This document shows, one piece after another, positions 1 to 7,121 of a stretch of 25,360 nt of DNA. The notes beneath the pieces were generated by a model. The model was not told the origin of the DNA. It made no database searches and saw only the letters and a program-made list of their open reading frames with translations. This stretch comes from a virus. The stretch lies in IMG/VR virus record IMGVR_UViG_3300027712_000136, positions 1 to 25,360 of that record. The stretch is one strand, 5' to 3'. The translations under genes were made by a program, and so were the position numbers. Positions within the stretch are counted from its first letter, which is position 1. Each line of letters opens with the position of its first letter.

Positions 1-11
1 AAATAGCGTAA

Positions 12-404
12 GCAGCGGCAAGAGCCAAGTTTGCTGATTACGATACTGTCATCGAAGGCATCATATCAGATCCAAGATTAGCGCAGAATCCTACTATCCG
101 ACAAGCTCTACTGGGCTTAGATAATGGTCCAGAGATTGCCTATATGCTTGGCCGCAATCTAGATGTCGCGTATGAAATTGCTGGGCTTGACAATCCTATC
201 GCTGCTGGCATGAAGTTAGCGGAAATCATTAACCGCGCTCCAAGGGCTAAGTCTAACGCTCCAACTCCGATCAAGCCACTCAATGGTGCTGCTGGAGGAG
301 TTCCAAGGAACGTTAAGAACTATGCTGAGATGACAACTGTTGAATATATCGCCGCTAGAAACGCTGAAGATCTAGCTAAAAAACAAGCAATGATGAGGCG
401 ATAA
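12..404 (+). CDS. Scaffold-like protein, C-terminal part (5' end missing or frame-broken)
   Basis: The first ATG is at 144, but the same frame reads convincingly as protein from 12 onward (AAARAKFADYDTVIEG..., ...NPTIRQALLGLDNGPEIAYMLG), so the ATG at 144 is probably internal. The chain is helical and charged, with a Pro-rich linker (SNAPTPIKPL) near residue 80 and a basic C-terminus. Position directly before a P22-gp5-type coat gene, plus this helix, 'APxPIKP' linker and basic tail pattern, fits the capsid scaffolding proteins found upstream of coat genes in podoviruses; scaffolds guide procapsid assembly and are then lost. An in-frame TAA lies at 9-11, so the upstream part must be in another frame (frame 2 is open from base 2) or a base is wrong. 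The scaffold role rests on position and sequence character, not on catalytic residues. Confidence 0.6.
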   Translation, partial: AAARAKFADYDTVIEGIISDPRLAQNPTIRQALLGLDNGPEIAYMLGRNLDVAYEIAGLDNPIAAGMKLAEIINRAPRAKSNAPTPIKPLNGAAGGVPRNVKNYAEMTTVEYIAARNAEDLAKKQAMMRR

Positions 405-421
405 TATGATATAGGTATTTG

Positions 422-441
422 GTGCTAGAGATAGCACTTTT
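422..441 (+). terminator. Hairpin terminator 1 after the scaffold gene
   Basis: A perfect 6-bp stem, GTGCTA (422-427) and TAGCAC (432-437), with a GAGA tetraloop, is followed by TTTT. It lies 18 nt after the stop of the scaffold-like gene. The T-run is short, so it may be weak or act with the second hairpin just downstream. Confidence 0.55.
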
Positions 442-455
442 CATACTCCTCTCTT

Positions 456-485
456 GCCAGAACTTAAAACACTCTGGCTTTTTTT
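456..485 (+). terminator. Rho-independent terminator 2 before the coat promoter
   Basis: GCCAGA (456-461) pairs with TCTGGC (473-478) around an 11-nt loop and is followed by seven T residues (479-485). This is a classical intrinsic terminator. With the hairpin at 422-441 it separates the upstream packaging/scaffold transcript from the coat transcript. Confidence 0.7.
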
Positions 486-489
486 ATGC

Positions 490-516
490 TTGACATTTAT
501 TTATTTGTGATACAAT
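490..516 (+). promoter_or_regulatory. Sigma70-like promoter for the coat gene
   Basis: A consensus -35 box TTGACA (490-495) is followed after 15 bp by TACAAT (511-516), preceded by TG at 508-509 to give an extended -10 (TGATACAAT). The spacer is 2 bp shorter than ideal, which the extended -10 could offset. It lies immediately downstream of two terminators and upstream of the coat gene, with a predicted start near 523. Confidence 0.5.
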
Positions 517-522
517 TGACCT

Positions 523-646
523 TACCAGTAACGTAGCATGGCCCTGTGCGTTATTGCGGCAAATCAGATTATTCGAGGGATCGGCTCCTATCTGAGAAAC
601 TGAATGGGCATAAAACCTTTTCCTTTCTCTATTTGGAGTAAATGCT
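523..646 (+). promoter_or_regulatory. Long, possibly structured 5' leader of the coat gene
   Basis: The predicted transcript has about 124 nt before the coat ATG. Possible pairings, found by eye: ATGGCCC (538-544) with GGGCAT (606-611), with one bulged G; CAGAT (565-569) with ATCTG (590-594); and AGGG (576-579) with TCCT (586-589) stacked inside. The leader also holds a 21-codon open frame (538-603, MALCVIAANQIIRG...) that has no visible Shine-Dalgarno. The coat ribosome site TTTGGAG (631-637) lies outside the structure. It may tune expression or be a leader-peptide element. No known RNA family is claimed. Confidence 0.35.
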
Positions 647-1900
647 ATGAGCAATCAATTGCTTACTATTAGCATGATCACCAACGAAGCTCTTCGTATT
701 CTTACGAACCAGTTGGTTTTCACGCGTGCAGTATCTCGTCAGTATGACGATAAGTTTGCTATCGAAGGCGCAAAGATCGGTACTACGATCAATCTGCGTA
801 AACCACCAAGATATGTTGGCCGTACTGGTCCAGCACTTCAGATTGAATCTGCTGTTGAAACGTATGTTCCTCTGACCCTGGGAACCCAGTTCGGTGTGGA
901 CATGGCGTTTACCACGCAGGATCTTTCAATGAACATCAGTGATTTCTCTGATCGTTTCATTAAACCTGCTGTTGCAGCAGTTGCTAACAAGATCGACTAT
1001 GATGGTCTTCAGCAGTTCTACAACATTTACAACCTTGTTGGCACTCCAGGTCAGCTTACTGGCACTCCTACTCAGGCACAGTCTACGGCTGCAATCCTTG
1101 GTGCTCGTGCTCGTCTTAACCAGGAAGCCGCTCCAGTTGATGAAGAGCGTCACTTCGTTGTTGATCCTACGGTCGAAGTAGGTATCGTCTCTGGTCTGAC
1201 CAATCTGTTTAACCCATCTGGAACCATCTCTAGCATCTTCAAGAAAGGCGCTCTTGGTGACTCTACCCTGGGCTTTAACTTTGCAATGGATCAGAACGTA
1301 GGCAACTTCACTTCTGGTACGTTTGTAGTTGGCACTGACACGATGGCCGTAGCAGCACAGGCTGGCGGTTCAGTTCAGACCAATGCACAGACCACGTTCG
1401 CACTGTCTGCAACTGTCAGCAATGGCAAGACTCTGACTGCTGGTACTGTATTCACCATTCCTGGTGTATATGCAGTTAACCCACAGAATCGTCAGTCTAC
1501 TGGCTCACTGCGTAACTTTGTTATCACCAGCGCTGTAACTGGAACGGGTTCTTCACAGAGCATTTCTGTGTTCCCTAACCCAGTGTTCTCTGGTCAGTTC
1601 CAGAACGTAACCAGCACTACCGGCTCTATTCCAAGCGGTAATGCTAGTGTTATCTCTGGCTCTAACGGCGCAAGCTATCCTAACGCTATTGCATTCCATC
1701 GTGATGCTTTCGCGTTCGGTACTGCTGATCTTCTCCTTCCACAAGGTGTAGATATGGCCGGTCGTGCATCTGCTGATGGCGTTTCTATTCGTCTGGTTCG
1801 CCAGTACGATATTAACTCTGACCAGTTGCCTTGTCGTTTGGACGTTCTGTATGGCTGGTCAACGGTTTATCCAGAACTTGCCGTTCGCGTCACTGGTTAA
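647..1900 (+). CDS. Major capsid (coat) protein, P22 gp5-like
   Basis: Builds the icosahedral shell. At 417 aa it is close to the 430 aa of P22 coat. The N-terminus (SNQLLTISMITNEALRIL, then 'GTTINLRKPPRY') and the C-terminus ('YPNAIAFHRDAFAFGTADLLLP', 'GVSIRLVRQYDINSDQLPCR', 'DVLYGWSTVYPELAVRV') match the pattern of the P22-coat family, an HK97-type fold. Residues about 225-345 are Ser/Thr/Gly-rich and beta-like, consistent with an inserted surface domain such as the P22 I-domain. The start is supported by GGAG about 8 nt upstream (TTTGGAGTAAATGCT). It has its own promoter and leader and shares its transcript with the decoration-like gene 12 nt downstream. It sits in the order scaffold-coat, as in P22. 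Confidence 0.9.
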   Translation: MSNQLLTISMITNEALRILTNQLVFTRAVSRQYDDKFAIEGAKIGTTINLRKPPRYVGRTGPALQIESAVETYVPLTLGTQFGVDMAFTTQDLSMNISDFSDRFIKPAVAAVANKIDYDGLQQFYNIYNLVGTPGQLTGTPTQAQSTAAILGARARLNQEAAPVDEERHFVVDPTVEVGIVSGLTNLFNPSGTISSIFKKGALGDSTLGFNFAMDQNVGNFTSGTFVVGTDTMAVAAQAGGSVQTNAQTTFALSATVSNGKTLTAGTVFTIPGVYAVNPQNRQSTGSLRNFVITSAVTGTGSSQSISVFPNPVFSGQFQNVTSTTGSIPSGNASVISGSNGASYPNAIAFHRDAFAFGTADLLLPQGVDMAGRASADGVSIRLVRQYDINSDQLPCRLDVLYGWSTVYPELAVRVTG

Positions 1901-1912
1901 TAGGAGATTATT

Positions 1913-2287
1913 ATGTCTAATCCAGGTCCAAATATTGTTCAACCTAGCATTCAGCGCGGGTCTGCCATTGTCTCTCTTGCGGTTACTCCTGCAAGTGTTG
2001 GCGCGGCAACCTCTGCTGAACAGACCTTTACGCTTTCTGGCGTAGCGGTCGGCGATTGGGTTGGTGTTTCAACCACTGCGTCTACTGGCAATGCAACTGC
2101 AATCGCTAGTGCTCGCGTATCTGCTGCGAATACCATTGCAATTCGATATGTTAATCCTACTGCTGGCTCTCTCACTCCAGCTGCGGACACTTATCTTGTC
2201 AATGTTGTACGTTCTTACCCTGTCTACACTGACTTTGGCGTAACGAACTTTAACAACTACGGCATTGTTGCAGGGTCTAACCCGTAA
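1913..2287 (+). CDS. Small virion protein, probable head decoration/Ig-like
   Basis: A 124-aa beta-rich, Ala/Thr/Val-rich protein without signal peptide or membrane segment. It opens SNPGPNIVQPSIQRGSAIVS, then shows alternating hydrophobic strands (FTLSGVAVGDWVGVSTTAS; NATAIASARVSAANTIAIRYV), the pattern of small phage head-decoration or Ig-like virion proteins that commonly follow P22-type coat genes. It has a strong Shine-Dalgarno (AGGAGATTATT) before the ATG, lies 12 nt after the coat stop, and is closed by a strong terminator, so it is co-expressed with coat at high level. The structural role is inferred from position, composition and expression. No catalytic motif is visible. Confidence 0.6.
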   Translation: MSNPGPNIVQPSIQRGSAIVSLAVTPASVGAATSAEQTFTLSGVAVGDWVGVSTTASTGNATAIASARVSAANTIAIRYVNPTAGSLTPAADTYLVNVVRSYPVYTDFGVTNFNNYGIVAGSNP

Positions 2288-2300
2288 GCAAAACTGAAAT

Positions 2301-2324
2301 AAGGGGGTTTCGGCCCCCTTTTTT
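2301..2324 (+). terminator. Strong rho-independent terminator after the capsid genes
   Basis: GGGGG (2303-2307) and CCCCC (2314-2318) close on a TTTCGG loop; flanking AA (2301-2302) can extend the stem into the first T residues. Six T residues follow (2319-2324). There is no recognisable promoter in the 20 nt before the next start, so downstream fibre and neck genes probably depend on read-through or antitermination. Confidence 0.85.
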
Positions 2325-2344
2325 CTTATCTTTTGGAGTAAACA

Positions 2345-2539
2345 ATGGACTTTCCATGCTCGGTTCATAAAGAAACCTACGATAATTGTAGAATTGCTCT
2401 TGATGAAGCCGATTTAAAGGTTTTACATGCGGATGGTTGGCTAACCAGCGCAGAATGGTACGTGAATGTACTAGGGATTGAAGGTAAAATCATCGAGGAA
2501 GCGCCGAAAAGAGGCCGCAGACCTAAGATTGAAGAGTAA
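2345..2539 (+). CDS. Small protein with basic RGRRPK tail
   Basis: A 64-aa protein of unknown function. The ATG has a good ribosome site (TTTTGGAGTAAACA), nearly identical to that of the coat gene. The N-terminal half contains two Cys (residues 5 and 15), a His, and predicted helix (NCRIALDEADLKVLHADG). The chain ends in a basic patch, KRGRRPKIEE, resembling an AT-hook-like nucleic-acid-binding tail common on small phage proteins. It follows the capsid terminator and precedes the first long fibre gene by 22 nt. Whether it is structural or regulatory cannot be told. Confidence 0.6.
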   Translation: MDFPCSVHKETYDNCRIALDEADLKVLHADGWLTSAEWYVNVLGIEGKIIEEAPKRGRRPKIEE

Positions 2540-2561
2540 TTAACGAAACTCAGGAAAAAAC

Positions 2562-5500
2562 ATGGCAAATATTAAGATCACGGCTTTACCGGCTAACACA
2601 TCAGTAACGCCAGGGTCTGATGTTCTGCCATTAGTCTCTGCTGGTGTAACCACTAAGGCTACGCCAAGTCAAATTGTTAATGCAACACTGTTAGCGCCTG
2701 GGCCAATTGGTTCAACAACCCCAGGATCAGCTAATTTCACTACTTTAAATGTAGCAAACACTATATCTGGCGCTGGATTCAGTAATTATCTAGCTTCTCC
2801 ACCGCCAATCGGCTCTAGTTCGGCTAATTCTGGGCGTTTCACTACGCTAACGGTTAATGGTTCAACTACGTTAAATGTTGGTTTAAATGGCCTACTTCTA
2901 TCAACATCTGGCGTAGTTTCTGCTGCTACTGCTGGCGTCAATTACGCTCCAGCAACGTCAGGCACAAGCATTCTCTCTGGCAATGGTTCTGGTGGTTTTT
3001 CTGGAGTCACTATCGGTTCTGGTCTTACGTTCTCATCTGGCACTCTATCAGCAACGGGTGGTGGCGGTGGATCTGGTACGGTCACTAGCGTTGGTCTGTC
3101 TCTTCCAAACATATTTAATGTCACAAATTCTCCAGTAACAACAACTGGAACTTTAACTGGAGCGCTTGCAACTCAGACTGCTAACTATGTTTTTGCTGGT
3201 CCTACTACGGGATCTGCTGCTGTTCCTACGTTTAGATCATTAGTTTCTAGTGATATTCCTGCGCTCAGTTATGCTCCTGCAACTACTGGATCATCTATTC
3301 TTTATGCCAATGGATCTGGCGGTTTTAGCAGTGTAACCGTAGGCACTGGATTGTCATTCTCTGCTGGAACTTTAGCGTCAACCTCTAGCGGTGGATCTGT
3401 AACAACCGTTTCTGTAGTCAGTGCTAATGGTCTTGCTGGTACGGTAGCAAACGCTTCAAGCACTCCAGCAATTACGCTATCTACGACTATCACTGGATTG
3501 CTAAAAGGCAATGGCACGGCAATTAGTGCTGCAACCGCGGGGACTGACTATGCGGCAGCAACATCCGGCAGTTCTATCCTATACGGTAACGGATCTGGTG
3601 GATTCAGCAACGTAACTATTGGCTCAAATCTTACATTTGCTTCTGGCACATTAAGCGCAACTGGCGGCGGTGGAATGACCTATCCTGGTGCTGGTATTCC
3701 AAACAGCACAGGATCAGCCTGGGGTACATCCTATGGAACGTCTGGTGCAACTTCTGTTGTCTTGCGCGATGCTAATGTAAACATCAGTACAAATAACATT
3801 TTTGTCGGATACACTGTACTTGCTTCTAGTGGAACAACGACAACTTTAACGGCTGCATCTGTCTTTGACTGGTCTGTAACAGGATCTAGCGGTCAAACAT
3901 TCCAATTACCAAATGCAACTACGCTTCCTGTTGGCGCGGTTTATACGTTTAACAACAATCAAAGCAGCGGAGTTATAACGCTTAATAACAACTCTGGAAG
4001 TTCACTTATTTCTGGTGGTGTTGGATCTGGTGGCTATGTTGAACTAATTCTTCAAGACAACAGTAGTGCAGCAGGAACCTGGGATTATCATTTTCAAATT
4101 CCGGCCAATGTAAGCTGGACTACAAATACGTTAAACTATCCAGGCTCTTTTACGGGTGGAACTTGGAACGGATCAACTGTTGCTGTTAATCGCGGTGGTA
4201 CTGGCGCAACCACGCTAACTGGAATAGTAAAAGGCAACGGAACTAGCGCGTTTACTGCTGCTACGTCTGGAACTGATTATTCTGCTGGTACGTCTGCTCT
4301 TACAACTGGTCTTTTAAAGTCAACAACAACAACTGGCGCATTATCAATTGCGGTTGCCGGGACTGACTATGCGGCGGCTACAACGGGGACTAATGCTCAG
4401 CTACTAGCTAATAACGGGTCGGGCGGGTTCTCAAATGTAACGGTTGGTTCTGGTCTGAATCTAACTACGGGTACTTTAACTGCCACTGCGGCGGCTCAGG
4501 TTTACCCCGGTGCAGGTATTGCAAACTCTACGGGTACTGCATGGGGGACTAGCTACACAACAACTGGTTCTGGCACTGTCTTAGCGCTTGCGACTAGTCC
4601 AACTCTTGTAACTCCTATCCTTGGAACCCCACAGAGCGGAACACTAACTTCTTGTACTGGCTTGCCGATTAGCACTGGCATATCTGGTCTTGGAACGAAT
4701 GTAGCAACATTTCTAGCAACGCCATCATCAGCTAATTTAGCTTCTGCTCTTACGGACGAAACAGGATCAGGTTCTGCTGTTTTTGCTACCTCTCCTACGC
4801 TTGTAACGCCTACGCTTGGTATTGCATCAGCTACTACGATTAATAAAGTCACTCTGACTGCTCCTGCTACGGGCTCAACACTAACGATTGCGGACGGAAA
4901 GACATTAACTGCTAGTAACACGCTTACTTTTACTGGTACGGATGCAAGTTCTGTTGCATTTGGTACGGGCGGTACTGTTTTTTACACAAGCGGCTTAGGA
5001 ACTAACGTAGCTACTTTCTTAGCAACGCCATCGAGTGCAAATCTTGCGAGTGCTTTGACGGATGAGACTGGTTCTGGGTCAGCAGTTTTTGCGACAAGTC
5101 CTACTTTAGTAACACCAACTTTAGGTGTAGCTTCAGTCACTACGGTTAACAAGGTTACTTTAACTGCGCCAGCCACAGGATCAACCTTAACTATTGCTGA
5201 TGGCAAGACTTTAACTTCTAGTAACAGCATTACTTTAGCTGGTACAGATTCAACAACAATGACGTTCCCTTCAGCGTCTGCAAGTGTTGGATATTTAAAC
5301 ATTCCGCAAAACGCACAAACAACTGCATACACTTTAGTATTGGCAGATTCCGGAAAGCATATTTATATGGCTGCTGCTCAGGCGGCTACGACGATGACAA
5401 TCCCGGCTAATGGCTCAGTTGCGTTCCCGATTGGCACTGCGGTTACGTTCGTAAATATGTCTGCAAATGCAATGACGATTGCCATTACCACAGATACAAT

Positions 5501-5615
5501 GTACTTAGGCGGGACTGGAACGACTGGTAGTAGAACATTGGCGCAATATGGCACAGCGACGGCACTTAAAATGACATCAACAACGTGGATCATTTCTGGA
5601 TCGGGGTTGACCTAA
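2562..5615 (+). CDS. Large repetitive tail fibre protein 1
   Basis: A 1017-aa protein almost wholly of Gly, Ser, Thr, Ala, Val and Leu, with the look of a trimeric beta-structured phage fibre. The N-terminus (ANIKITALPANTSVTPGSDV) resembles the virion-attachment start of such fibres. Repeats: four copies of a unit of about 35 residues (ATSGSSILYGNGSGGFSNV... type, DNA near 2950, 3275, 3551 and 4373); two 'YPGAGIxNSTGxAWGTSY' units (3679, 4501); RGGTGATTLTGIVKGNGTS near residue 545; and a 79-residue tandem duplication at residues 708-786 and 810-888. The ribosome site is CAGGAAAAAAC. Its stop overlaps the next ATG by one base, so it is translationally linked to the glycine-rich protein. Its likely role is adsorption; the receptor is unknown. 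Confidence 0.8.
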   Translation: MANIKITALPANTSVTPGSDVLPLVSAGVTTKATPSQIVNATLLAPGPIGSTTPGSANFTTLNVANTISGAGFSNYLASPPPIGSSSANSGRFTTLTVNGSTTLNVGLNGLLLSTSGVVSAATAGVNYAPATSGTSILSGNGSGGFSGVTIGSGLTFSSGTLSATGGGGGSGTVTSVGLSLPNIFNVTNSPVTTTGTLTGALATQTANYVFAGPTTGSAAVPTFRSLVSSDIPALSYAPATTGSSILYANGSGGFSSVTVGTGLSFSAGTLASTSSGGSVTTVSVVSANGLAGTVANASSTPAITLSTTITGLLKGNGTAISAATAGTDYAAATSGSSILYGNGSGGFSNVTIGSNLTFASGTLSATGGGGMTYPGAGIPNSTGSAWGTSYGTSGATSVVLRDANVNISTNNIFVGYTVLASSGTTTTLTAASVFDWSVTGSSGQTFQLPNATTLPVGAVYTFNNNQSSGVITLNNNSGSSLISGGVGSGGYVELILQDNSSAAGTWDYHFQIPANVSWTTNTLNYPGSFTGGTWNGSTVAVNRGGTGATTLTGIVKGNGTSAFTAATSGTDYSAGTSALTTGLLKSTTTTGALSIAVAGTDYAAATTGTNAQLLANNGSGGFSNVTVGSGLNLTTGTLTATAAAQVYPGAGIANSTGTAWGTSYTTTGSGTVLALATSPTLVTPILGTPQSGTLTSCTGLPISTGISGLGTNVATFLATPSSANLASALTDETGSGSAVFATSPTLVTPTLGIASATTINKVTLTAPATGSTLTIADGKTLTASNTLTFTGTDASSVAFGTGGTVFYTSGLGTNVATFLATPSSANLASALTDETGSGSAVFATSPTLVTPTLGVASVTTVNKVTLTAPATGSTLTIADGKTLTSSNSITLAGTDSTTMTFPSASASVGYLNIPQNAQTTAYTLVLADSGKHIYMAAAQAATTMTIPANGSVAFPIGTAVTFVNMSANAMTIAITTDTMYLGGTGTTGSRTLAQYGTATALKMTSTTWIISGSGLT
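4683..5225 (+). repeat. Tandem 79-residue protein repeat with heavily diverged codons
   Basis: Copy 1 is at 4683-4919 and copy 2 at 4989-5225, both in the fibre 1 frame. Hand alignment gives 75 of 79 identical residues (differences I/V, A/V, I/V and A/S), yet only about 25 of the 75 shared residues use the same codon. Examples are TCT/AGC for Ser, CTT/TTA for Leu, and GAC-GAA/GAT-GAG for Asp-Glu. The repeat is therefore conserved as protein but not as DNA. Confidence 0.85.
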
Positions 5616-6451
5616 TGTCTGGGATACTTCAAATGTTTTTGGTGAAAGGCGCTATAGCGCCATATACACTTAACTATCTTGTTGTCGCTGGTGGTGGGGG
5701 GGCGTCAGGCGGTGCTAATGGCGGAGGTGCGGGGGGTGCTGGCGGGTTATTAACTGGTACTTCAGCAACACTAACGATAGGAACAACGTATACAGTCACC
5801 GTTGGTTCTGGTGGTGCTGGAACAGCGTTTTCATCACCAAACAATGGTACAAATTCGTCTGTTGTGACGATAATTTCTTCTGGGGGCGGCGCTGGCGGGT
5901 TCGCAGGTAATGGTAGTTCAGGCGGATCAGGCGGCGGTGCTGCTGCTTCTTCTAATCAGTATTATGGTGGCTCAGGAATATCCGGCCAAGGTTACGCTGG
6001 AGGAAATTGTAATATTACTTCGCCGTATCCGGGGGCTGGTGGGGGGGGATCATCCGCAGTTGGTGGTTCGGGGACAGGTACTGTTTCTGGAAGCGGCGGT
6101 GCTGGCACAAGTTCTTCAATTACGGGGACCGCTGTAGCCTATGCGGGTGGTGGCGGAGGTGGTGGTACTTTGCAAGGAGCATCTGCGGGGTCTGGCGGAT
6201 CTGGTGGCGGCGGAGCAGGCGGTGGAGCTTCTGCGAGCGGTACAGCAGGCACAGCAAATACTGGCGGTGGCGGTGGCGGCGGCGGAAACATTAGTAATTT
6301 GCTATCTGGGGGCAATGGCGGCTCAGGCGTAGTCATTCTTTCAATCCCAGCAGCTAGTTATTCAGGAACCACGACCGGATCACCGACCGTTACGACTTCT
6401 GGATCTAACACCATCCTCACATTCACTGGCTCTGGCAGCTATACGGCATAG
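5615..6451 (+). CDS. Glycine-rich tail adhesin
   Basis: A 278-aa protein. The ATG at 5615 overlaps the TAA of fibre 1 (TAATG), and I prefer it to non-ATG starts within the upstream gene. After a short hydrophobic start (MSGILQMFLVKGAIAPY) comes LNYLVVAGGGGASGG, then about 170 residues dominated by Gly runs separated by short Ser/Ala loops, ending with SGVVILSIPAASYSGTTTG and a beta-like tail. This is the glycine-rich domain pattern of phage receptor-binding tips, as in the polyglycine-II sandwiches of T-even-type gp38 adhesins. The role is probably tip adhesin or host-range determinant carried by the upstream fibre. Base composition is locally G-rich because of Gly codons. Confidence 0.75.
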   Translation: MSGILQMFLVKGAIAPYTLNYLVVAGGGGASGGANGGGAGGAGGLLTGTSATLTIGTTYTVTVGSGGAGTAFSSPNNGTNSSVVTIISSGGGAGGFAGNGSSGGSGGGAAASSNQYYGGSGISGQGYAGGNCNITSPYPGAGGGGSSAVGGSGTGTVSGSGGAGTSSSITGTAVAYAGGGGGGGTLQGASAGSGGSGGGGAGGGASASGTAGTANTGGGGGGGGNISNLLSGGNGGSGVVILSIPAASYSGTTTGSPTVTTSGSNTILTFTGSGSYTA

Positions 6452-6464
6452 GAAATAATTAACT

Positions 6465-6842
6465 ATGGCTAATTTTGCACAACTCAACGAAGAAAGCATC
6501 GTAATCCAAGTGATTGTCGTTAATAACGCGACAATTGATAACCTTCCTTTTCCTGAATCCGAGCCTGTAGGTATCGCTTTTTGCCAGTCGCTTTATGGCC
6601 CCGACACAATATGGGCGCAGACTTCATACAACGCCTCTTTCAGATACAACTATGCGGGGATTGGCTATACTTTCGATGCTACTGAGCAAGCCTTTATTCC
6701 CCCAAAACCATATCCAAGCTGGTTATTGAACACGACCATTTATCAATGGGAGCCTCCAGTTCCTTACCCTGATGACGGAAAAATGTATTATTGGGATGAA
6801 GCTACTCTTTCTTGGGTTCTAGTTCCTGATCTACCGCTATAG
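6465..6842 (+). CDS. Conserved phage protein, probable fibre partner
   Basis: A 125-aa aromatic-rich protein. It opens ANFAQLNEESIVIQVIVVNN, has a central GIAFCQSLYGPDTIWAQTSY and YNYAGIGYTFDATEQAFIPP segment, and ends 'YPDDGKMYYWDEATLSWVLV'. From memory, this Trp/Tyr/Pro pattern is widespread next to fibre genes in aquatic phages, but it has no assigned biochemical role. The last third resembles the 'W(D/N)xxTxxWV' end motif seen in fibre-associated proteins, including the small protein at 16403 (YWNGSTWVHW). The ribosome site AGGAAATAATTAACT is 11 nt before the ATG. It sits between the glycine-rich adhesin and the acidic small protein. Fibre assembly or accessory function is inferred from position only. 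Confidence 0.7.
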   Translation: MANFAQLNEESIVIQVIVVNNATIDNLPFPESEPVGIAFCQSLYGPDTIWAQTSYNASFRYNYAGIGYTFDATEQAFIPPKPYPSWLLNTTIYQWEPPVPYPDDGKMYYWDEATLSWVLVPDLPL

Positions 6843-6930
6843 AGATAAATTATGATTGACTAATTTACCTCAAACTATTGCGCCAGTAGTGTAAAATAAA
6901 GCCTCCAATAACTTTATACATGAGGATAGT

Positions 6931-7116
6931 ATGATTCATCTCGAACTTGAACTAGCTGAAGTAAACGGTGTTCTTTCCGCGCTCGGCAAATTCCCATTTG
7001 AGCAAGTTGCTGATTTAGTTGCAAAAATTCGCGATCAAGCAATTCCACAAGTGCCAGAAGAACCAGAAGAAGATGCTGGCGAACTTCTGGAAGAACTTGA
7101 CGAAACTCAAGAGTAA
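6931..7116 (+). CDS. Small acidic conserved phage protein
   Basis: A 61-aa protein. Helical first half (IHLELELAEVNGVLSALGKF, FEQVADLVAKIRDQA) and a very acidic Pro/Glu tail (PQVPEEPEEDAGELLEELDE). Proteins of this form (starting MIH(I/L)ELELAEVN) recur beside tail-fibre genes of many phages and have no known function; the helices could form a small coiled coil. The ATG has GAGG 6-9 nt upstream (CATGAGGATAGT). The 88-nt gap before it is the largest between 2345 and 12787 and contains a weak promoter-like pair (CTCAAA, 17 nt, TAAAAT ending near 6898), too poor to call. It is 5 nt from the next fibre gene. Confidence 0.65.
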   Translation: MIHLELELAEVNGVLSALGKFPFEQVADLVAKIRDQAIPQVPEEPEEDAGELLEELDETQE

Positions 7117-7121
7117 AATCT

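Noticed and set aside
926-2368. Several short open frames on both strands overlapping the coat and decoration genes
   Set aside because: All overlap strongly supported genes in other frames, have no ribosome sites and no coherent protein character.
4553-5332. Two long leftward open frames opposite fibre 1 (4553-4921 and 4982-5332)
   Set aside because: They are antisense to a strongly supported fibre, rich in Val/Ala/Pro as expected from the complement of Thr/Ala/Gly codons, and lack ribosome sites. The similarity of the two only mirrors the sense-strand repeat.
6139-6336. Leftward poly-proline open frame
   Set aside because: It is the complement of glycine codons in the glycine-rich adhesin; no independent support.
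6843-6930. Promoter before the small acidic gene at 6931
   Set aside because: The -10-like TAAAAT has only a poor CTCAAA at 17 bp; a better TTGACT is about 30 bp away, which is too far.
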